Source: an uncultured Clostridia bacterium (GTDB taxonomy: Bacteria > Bacillota > Clostridia > Oscillospirales > Acutalibacteraceae). From it: 47,744 nucleotides of DNA. The number at the start of each line of letters is the position of its first letter. Position 1 is the first letter of the stretch. Positions 42,967 through 47,744 of the stretch are shown in pieces. The translations under genes and the position numbers were made by a program. The DNA lies in the NCBI GenBank assembly GCA_947176035.1, contig CAMWPJ010000002.1:1-47744 (forward strand), in the 5' to 3' direction. Below the pieces are notes generated by a model. It was not told where the DNA came from and ran no database searches. It worked only from the letters and a program-made list of their open reading frames with translations.

Positions 42967-44031
42967 TTATTTTCTTGACTTTTCGACAGCCTCCCAGAGA
43001 CCGTTAAGATAGCTTACACCAAGTGCTCTGTCAAAAAGTCCGTATCCGGGTCGAGCAACCTCGCCCCAAATCATTCTGCCGTGGTCGGGGCGGATATAGC
43101 CTTCAAATCCGACCTCCTGCAGGGCCTTAACAATTTCATACATATCAAGTGAACCTGCAGAACTCTCATGTGCAGTCTCATTAAACCACTGATTGTTGAT
43201 TGAAACATTGCGAAGGTGAGCAAAATAAATTCTGTCACCGGCTGCTTTGATGATTTCAACCATATCATTATCAGGACTTGCACCGAGTGAACCTGTGCAG
43301 AGTGTAATACCGTTGTATTTGCTCGGTACCATATCAAGCAGTTTTTCTATAGCGTCCTTGCCTGTAATAATTCTTGGCAGACCGAAAATAGGCCATGGCG
43401 GATCATCCGGATGAATCGCCATTTTAACATCACATTCCTCACAAACAGGCATAATTGCCTCAAGAAAATATTTTAGATTTGCCCACAAATCATCTGCTGT
43501 GATACCCTTGTATTTTTCAAAGAGTTCCTTGATTTCACCCATTCGCTCGGTTTCCCAGCCGGGCATCGCATAGCCGTTTGAGTTATCATCAATCTCTTTG
43601 AACATATCCTCAGGTGATTTGCCTTCAACCTGCTTGCCGTCATAGCAAAGGCATGTTGAGCCATCTGGCAATGGCATATAGAGGTCTGTTCTTGTCCAGT
43701 CAAAAACAGGCATAAAGTTGTAGCAAATTACCTTTACTCCAACTTTTGAAAGATTGCGTATTGATGTTTTATAATTTTCAATCAATTTTTCACGTGTAGG
43801 CAAGCCAAGCTTGATATCCTCGTGAACATTAACACTTTCGATACATTCCATTGTAAGGCCTGCAGCAGTAATTTCATCATACATTTTCTGCACGTCCTCC
43901 ATTTTCCAAGCCTCGCCGGCAGGGAGATAATGGAGCGCCGGTACAACACCGACTACACCGGGAATCTGCTTGATTTGGTCAAGAGTGACGGTGTCTTTCT
44001 CTGCACCAAACCAGCGGAAAGTCATCTGCAT
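42967..44031 (-). CDS. uxuA: Mannonate dehydratase
   Basis: A 354-aa TIM-barrel enzyme converting D-mannonate to 2-keto-3-deoxygluconate in hexuronate catabolism. MQMTFRWFGAEKDTVTLDQIKQIPGV at the start is canonical; MAIHPDDPPWPIFGLPRI, CTGSLGASPDND and the metal-ligand RPDHGRMIW are clear. First gene of uxuA-uxuB, with AAGGAGG before the ATG and its own promoter. Kinase and aldolase steps (kdgK, kdgA) are not in the window. Confidence 0.96.
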   Translation of the reverse strand: MQMTFRWFGAEKDTVTLDQIKQIPGVVGVVPALHYLPAGEAWKMEDVQKMYDEITAAGLTMECIESVNVHEDIKLGLPTREKLIENYKTSIRNLSKVGVKVICYNFMPVFDWTRTDLYMPLPDGSTCLCYDGKQVEGKSPEDMFKEIDDNSNGYAMPGWETERMGEIKELFEKYKGITADDLWANLKYFLEAIMPVCEECDVKMAIHPDDPPWPIFGLPRIITGKDAIEKLLDMVPSKYNGITLCTGSLGASPDNDMVEIIKAAGDRIYFAHLRNVSINNQWFNETAHESSAGSLDMYEIVKALQEVGFEGYIRPDHGRMIWGEVARPGYGLFDRALGVSYLNGLWEAVEKSRK

Positions 44032-44068
44032 ATTTATACCTCCTTAAATTTCTTTAATTATCGGCTAT

Positions 44069-44097
44069 ATTCTACCACATCAATCTATGCCTTTCAA
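44069..44097 (-). promoter_or_regulatory. uxuA promoter
   Basis: Minus strand TTGAAA (44097-44092), 17-bp spacer, TAGAAT (44074-44069). The -35 lies 9 bp after the yqfD stop, so uxuAB is separable from yqfCD. Confidence 0.75.
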
Positions 44098-44106
44098 GTT
44101 AAAATA

Positions 44107-45078
44107 TCATTTTCTTCTCACAATATAAGCGGCACTTATCACACATTTATCATCATCAAGCTGATGCTCCTGTGATTTGTTGATTATCTCATAGCCGTCA
44201 AGCTCTTTCTCTTCTAAAAAAGTAAGCTTTTTTTCAGCAAGAGCGAGTAACTCATCATCACTGAGAACTTTCGGCACTGAGGATAAAAAACATTCTTCAT
44301 TTTCGATTATTCCGATAGGCAGAACCGTGTTTTTTATTGTGAGATAGCTTTCGCTCTGATTTGAAATATCACCCTGCTGCATATCAAAATAAAGAGGGAT
44401 ATCGGCAAAGAAAAATTTAATCTGCTTGTAGCTTCTGCGTTCACTGATGGTCATATCTTTTTGTTCTCTGTAAGCAACTGTTTGCAGTTCCTTTCTCATT
44501 ACATTGATTCCCTTGAGCTTATTCTCGTCTCCGTCTTTATCAGCAAGCTTAGTTTCGTTAATTTCAATTCTTGCTGTAGTGCCTGTCTTGTTTATATGCA
44601 CCCAAGAGATATCCTCAAATTCGCTCATAATATCCCAGCAAAGCAAATCCCTGTCTATACTGCTCCACATAACACCTGATTTAAAATTATGATTTTCAAG
44701 ATACGATTCAAGCATGGTGTCACTTATGCGGTCATTGCCGACAATTTCAACATTCCAAATAAAACAGCTGAGAAAAGAAATTATAACTATAAATGCAAGC
44801 ATACCCACAAAAAAGCCTAAACGGTTTTTTAGCGGTAAAAGTATAAAAGGCAGTCCGTTTTTTTTGATTACTTTAACTTTTCCGCCATGCCTGAAGGCAT
44901 AGTGATGTAATTTTTTATAAACCTTTAAATTGCAATAGGCGACAAAGCCATTTTCTATCTGTCTTACATTCCGCAGCTCGATACCGTCAGCAAAGCACTC
45001 GGTCAAAAAATTTTCGGCAAATCCACCTGTAAAAGTAAATTTGACATAACCGAACATCCATCTGAATAACCCGATCAA
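44107..45078 (-). CDS. yqfD: Sporulation protein YqfD
   Basis: 323 aa. Short N-terminal domain, TM helix at ~90-108 (FFVGMLAFIVIISFLSCFIW) and an extracellular part beginning VEIVGNDRISDTMLESYLE, typical of YqfD (POTRA-like), with EINETKLADKD. Expressed under sigma-E in Bacillus; exact role in the mother cell is unclear. Starts at TTG (45078), overlapping the yqfC stop (TTGA), with GGAG 8 bp upstream, so it is translationally coupled. Confidence 0.9.
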   Translation of the reverse strand: MIGLFRWMFGYVKFTFTGGFAENFLTECFADGIELRNVRQIENGFVAYCNLKVYKKLHHYAFRHGGKVKVIKKNGLPFILLPLKNRLGFFVGMLAFIVIISFLSCFIWNVEIVGNDRISDTMLESYLENHNFKSGVMWSSIDRDLLCWDIMSEFEDISWVHINKTGTTARIEINETKLADKDGDENKLKGINVMRKELQTVAYREQKDMTISERRSYKQIKFFFADIPLYFDMQQGDISNQSESYLTIKNTVLPIGIIENEECFLSSVPKVLSDDELLALAEKKLTFLEEKELDGYEIINKSQEHQLDDDKCVISAAYIVRRK

Positions 45079-45335
45079 GATGTAAACTCCATTGAAATAA
45101 TATTGCCCTCGACAACTGCACCCTCACGAGTAAAGGAATTAATGCGCAAATCGTAGCCTGAAAATGTTATTATCTGTGTGCCGAGACTAACGACAATTTT
45201 CTCATTTGAATATTCGACAATGCTTTGAAGACCATCAACAAGACATTCTCTGCCTGTCATTTCAATACGTGGTTTTCCGAAATAGTAATCATATTCCTGC
45301 GGTTTGATTTTTTCCTTTAGTTTGAGCTTTTTCAT
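45075..45335 (-). CDS. yqfC: Sporulation protein YqfC
   Basis: 86 aa, matching the small YqfC family: GKPRIEMTGRECLVDGLQSIVEYS and ITFSGYDLRINSFTREGAVVEG. The ATG at 45335 has GGTGAT upstream and avoids an in-frame start 27 bp earlier. It precedes yqfD as in most endospore formers. A sigma-E promoter is expected, but I could not fit one with correct spacing. Confidence 0.9.
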   Translation of the reverse strand: MKKLKLKEKIKPQEYDYYFGKPRIEMTGRECLVDGLQSIVEYSNEKIVVSLGTQIITFSGYDLRINSFTREGAVVEGNIISMEFTS

Positions 45336-45411
45336 TTTATCACCAATAATGTTTATGCACAAAAAGCTTATGAAAGAATATTTAATTAAATAAACAATAA
45401 TTTATTGTTAC

Positions 45412-45459
45412 AACAAAACAACGGATGTCTTAAAATTCTAAGACATCCGTTGTTTTGTT
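45412..45459. terminator. Bidirectional terminator, 21-bp perfect stem
   Basis: 45412-45432 and 45439-45459 are perfect reverse complements with an AAATTC loop and A/T-rich outer ends, 11 bp after the nadC stop. A second palindrome AACAATAA/TTATTGTT lies at 45393-45409. Confidence 0.9.
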
Positions 45460-45469
45460 ATATTTTAGT

Positions 45470-46309
45470 TCACTCAATTGGTGTAAGATTTTTTAGGCTT
45501 ACATCCATAATCGGTGCTGAATGGGTGAGTGCCCCGCATGATACAAAGTCAACTCCGATTTCTGCGATTTCCTTAAGTCTTGCTTTGGTAACATTGCCCG
45601 AACACTCAGTCTGTGCCTTGCCGTTAATCATTTCAACAGCCTTTTTCATAGTGTCATTATCCATATTGTCAAGCATAATGATATCTGCACCGGCATCGAG
45701 TGCTTCTTTGACCTGCTCAAGTGTTTCTGTTTCTATTTCAATTTTGCGTACAAACGGTGCATATGCCTTTGCCATTTGAATTGCTTTTGTGATTGAACCG
45801 GCTGCACCGATATGATTATCCTTGAGCAATACACCATCTGACAGATTGTATCTGTGGTTTGTTGCACCACCGACGGTTACTGCATATTTTTCAAATGGAC
45901 GCATATTCGGTGTAGTTTTTCTGGTGTCAAGCAGAGTGGTTGAATAACCCTCGAGCTCATCCATATATTCTCTTGTAAGCGTTGCAATGCCGCTCATTCT
46001 CTGGAGATAGTTGAGTCCTGTTCTCTCACCGCTTAAAATAGCTTTTATGTCGCCGTAAATAACACCGAGCAAATCACCTTTGCTTACTCTGTCACCATCC
46101 TTGAAATTTGCCTCAAAGCGGCTTGTGTTGTCAATCAGTTCAAAGGTGCGTTTAAAAATATCAAGTCCGCAGATAATACCGTCCTGCTTGCAGATAAGCT
46201 CAGCCTTGCCCTGCTTGTCCTCGGGCATAACTGCATTTGTTGATACATCCTCAGATGTTATATCTTCCTTAAGCGTGTTGAGAATATAATCATCAACATT
46301 AATTTTCAT
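45470..46309 (-). CDS. nadC: Nicotinate-nucleotide pyrophosphorylase (quinolinate phosphoribosyltransferase)
   Basis: 279 aa converting quinolinate and PRPP to nicotinate mononucleotide. ILNTLKEDITSEDVST at the N-terminus, SGERTGLNYLQRMSGIAT, LDTRKTTPNMRPFEKYAV, GGATNHRYNLSDGVLLKDNH and IMLDNM are all diagnostic. The ATG at 46309 lies inside the 3' end of nadB with GGTG before it. An in-frame ATG at 46327 is possible. Confidence 0.96.
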   Translation of the reverse strand: MKINVDDYILNTLKEDITSEDVSTNAVMPEDKQGKAELICKQDGIICGLDIFKRTFELIDNTSRFEANFKDGDRVSKGDLLGVIYGDIKAILSGERTGLNYLQRMSGIATLTREYMDELEGYSTTLLDTRKTTPNMRPFEKYAVTVGGATNHRYNLSDGVLLKDNHIGAAGSITKAIQMAKAYAPFVRKIEIETETLEQVKEALDAGADIIMLDNMDNDTMKKAVEMINGKAQTECSGNVTKARLKEIAEIGVDFVSCGALTHSAPIMDVSLKNLTPIE

Positions 46310-47624
46310 TGTTACACCATTTATCATAGAATTTCTGGTCCTTTCCTCTTATTTCATCCATAATGAGCTTTTTGAATTCCTTTTCACGGATTTCCTTTTT
46401 GGGATAATTTTTTAAATCAAGCTCCGGCAAATCAACAGTTTTTTCATCTGCATCATTTGCAATAAGTATTGCGGCACGCTTAGCAAAAACGAGACTTTCA
46501 AGCAGTGAGTTTGATGCAAGTCTGTTTTTACCGTGAACACCATTGCAGGCAGTTTCTCCGACAGCATAAAGGTGTTCCATTGAGGTTTTGCCGTTGATAT
46601 CGGTTTTTACACCGCCCATCATATAATGCTGTGCAGGAGTTACTGGTACTCTATCCTTTGTGATATCGTAGCCTTCTTCCATACAGGCGTCATAGATGTT
46701 CGGGAATCTTTCGGCCGCCTCTTCACTGCTCATAGTGGGCAGTGTTATGTAAACATGATCGGTGCCGAATTTTGTCATTTCTTCAACAATTGCGTTTGTA
46801 ACAACATCGCGCGGCTGCAGCTCGTCGGTAAATCTTTCGCCGTTTTCGTTTAGGAGTATCGCGCCCTCACCGCGTACGCTCTCGCTGATTAAAAAGCGTC
46901 TTCCGCTTTGCTTGCTGTAAAGTGTTGTTGGATGAATCTGGATATAGTTCATATCCTGCAGTTCAACATTGTGCTTTAACGCGAGCGCAAAGGAATCGCC
47001 TGTTATGTGAGGGTAATTGGTGGAATTCAGGAATAGTCCGCCGATACCGCCTGTGGCAAGAATAATGTCCTTTGCGATTATTGCACCCATTTCGCCATAC
47101 TCATCTTCACATACAATACCCTGACAGATATTGCTTTTTTCAATAAAGTCAATCATTGTTGTCTGTTCAACAAAGGTAATATTTTCTCTTTTTTTAGCAA
47201 TTCTAAGAAGGGTGGCTGTGATTTCCTTGCCTGTTTCGTCTTTATGGTGAAGAATTCGGCTTCTTCTGTGAGCACCCTCACGTGTATAGTCGAAATCGCC
47301 CTCTTCATCCGTATCAAACTTAACACCTAAATCAACCAGTGTTCCTATTACATTAGTGGATGATTCTATCATAACTTTTACTGATTCGGGATTGTTTTCG
47401 TAATGACCTGCTTTCATCGTATCTTCAAAATAGCAGTTAAAGTCATTAATATCCTTTAATACACATACACCGCCCTGTGCAAGATAAGAGTCACACTCTT
47501 TTAGGTTTTCTTTTGTGATAACGAGTATGTCCTTATCTTTGGGCAGACACAGTGCTGCAAACAGTCCCGCAACACCACTGCCGACAATTACAACATCTGT
47601 TTTGATAAATTCTTTAATATTCAT
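46299..47624 (-). CDS. nadB: L-aspartate oxidase, short form
   Basis: 441 aa oxidising L-aspartate to iminoaspartate with FAD, the first step of de novo NAD synthesis. FAD-binding VVIVGSGVAGLFAALCL, SYLAQGGVCVL, DILATGGIGGLF-like (IILATGGIGGLFL), catalytic region GARRRSRILHHKD-like (GAHRRSRILHHKD), HPTTLYS and AVGETACNGVHGKNRLASNSLLE are present. About 90 residues shorter than E. coli NadB, lacking most of the C-terminal helical domain, as in many Clostridia. nadA is not adjacent on the visible side. Confidence 0.95.
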   Translation of the reverse strand: MNIKEFIKTDVVIVGSGVAGLFAALCLPKDKDILVITKENLKECDSYLAQGGVCVLKDINDFNCYFEDTMKAGHYENNPESVKVMIESSTNVIGTLVDLGVKFDTDEEGDFDYTREGAHRRSRILHHKDETGKEITATLLRIAKKRENITFVEQTTMIDFIEKSNICQGIVCEDEYGEMGAIIAKDIILATGGIGGLFLNSTNYPHITGDSFALALKHNVELQDMNYIQIHPTTLYSKQSGRRFLISESVRGEGAILLNENGERFTDELQPRDVVTNAIVEEMTKFGTDHVYITLPTMSSEEAAERFPNIYDACMEEGYDITKDRVPVTPAQHYMMGGVKTDINGKTSMEHLYAVGETACNGVHGKNRLASNSLLESLVFAKRAAILIANDADEKTVDLPELDLKNYPKKEIREKEFKKLIMDEIRGKDQKFYDKWCNNEN

Positions 47625-47699
47625 AGTTCCTTGTAATAAGCCGAGAGGCTTTCTCCTGAGTGTATCTACGAGTAATCTATTTTAAGTTATACTTATTCC

Positions 47700-47728
47700 A
47701 TTATATTATTTGCATAAAAGATTGTCAA
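47700..47728 (-). promoter_or_regulatory. nadB-nadC promoter
   Basis: Perfect consensus on the minus strand: TTGACA (47728-47723), 17-bp spacer, TATAAT (47705-47700). It shows nadB is the first gene of its operon. A TAAGT-TATACTTA near-palindrome at ~47683-47695, just downstream, could be an operator; the NAD repressor in this organism is unknown. Confidence 0.85.
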
Positions 47729-47744
47729 GATTTGATAATGAATT

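Noticed and set aside
45336-45411. Sigma-E promoter before yqfC
   Set aside because: Partial -10-like CATAAAC exists, but no -35 with correct spacing; not reported as a feature.

Overview
The window reads as chromosomal DNA of a low-to-mid GC, endospore-forming Gram-positive anaerobe of class Clostridia, most likely a gut Oscillospiraceae/Ruminococcaceae-type bacterium. This is inferred from the CIRCE-hrcA-grpE-dnaK-dnaJ operon, spoIIE, yqfC-yqfD, a pdaA-type cortex deacetylase, mreBCD-mrdA-mgsA, strong AGGAGG ribosome binding sites and hairpin-T terminators. No tRNA, CRISPR array, prophage, integrase or transposase gene was found. It looks like core chromosome sprinkled with small repeats.

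Layout. 1-1.5 kb: 3' end of a tandem-repeat surface protein and a 38-aa gene behind it. 1.6-5.7 kb: LytR-CpsA-Psr protein, RNase P RNA, an unrecognised structured element (copy A) and an aldolase/sugar-kinase pair of inositol type (iolJ-iolC). 5.7-12.2 kb: small XRE regulator, a manganese-riboswitch-controlled Ca2+-type P-ATPase, a GlmS-derived protein lacking its catalytic motifs, and SpoIIE. 12.3-17.3 kb: heat-shock operon with element copy B between dnaK and dnaJ. 17.4-21 kb: accessory regulators (AraC-GyrI, LytTR-DUF3021, XRE with small partner genes), a putative amidase and element copy C. 21-29.9 kb: yfbR-aspS-hisS, mgsA and the rod-shape operon mreB-mreC-mreD-mrdA. 30-33.2 kb: pdaA, two palindromic repeats, mgtC-like gene and prfB. 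33.3-37.8 kb: RING-like/zinc-ribbon membrane protein, galU, a 277-bp MITE-like element abutting a degenerate ThyX-like gene, CPBP protease and tadA. 37.8-42 kb: metallophosphoesterase, YetF protein and a His-rich heavy-metal ATPase behind a perfect inverted repeat. 42-47.7 kb: uxuA-uxuB, yqfC-yqfD and nadB-nadC.

Functionally the window joins envelope growth (mre/PBP2, LCP, galU), sporulation (SpoIIE, PdaA, YqfC/YqfD), proteostasis, translation (AspS, HisS, RF2, TadA, RNase P), metal homeostasis (two P-type ATPases, MgtC-like), NAD synthesis and use of inositol- and hexuronate-type sugars.

The most unusual signal is a 195-226 nt element present three times (3432-3657 +, 15891-16085 +, 18349-18560 -). 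Every copy begins 5-11 nt after the 3' end of a gene on the same strand. Stems change sequence between copies while pairing is kept, and loops stay constant, which points to a structured RNA. I do not recognise it as a named family.
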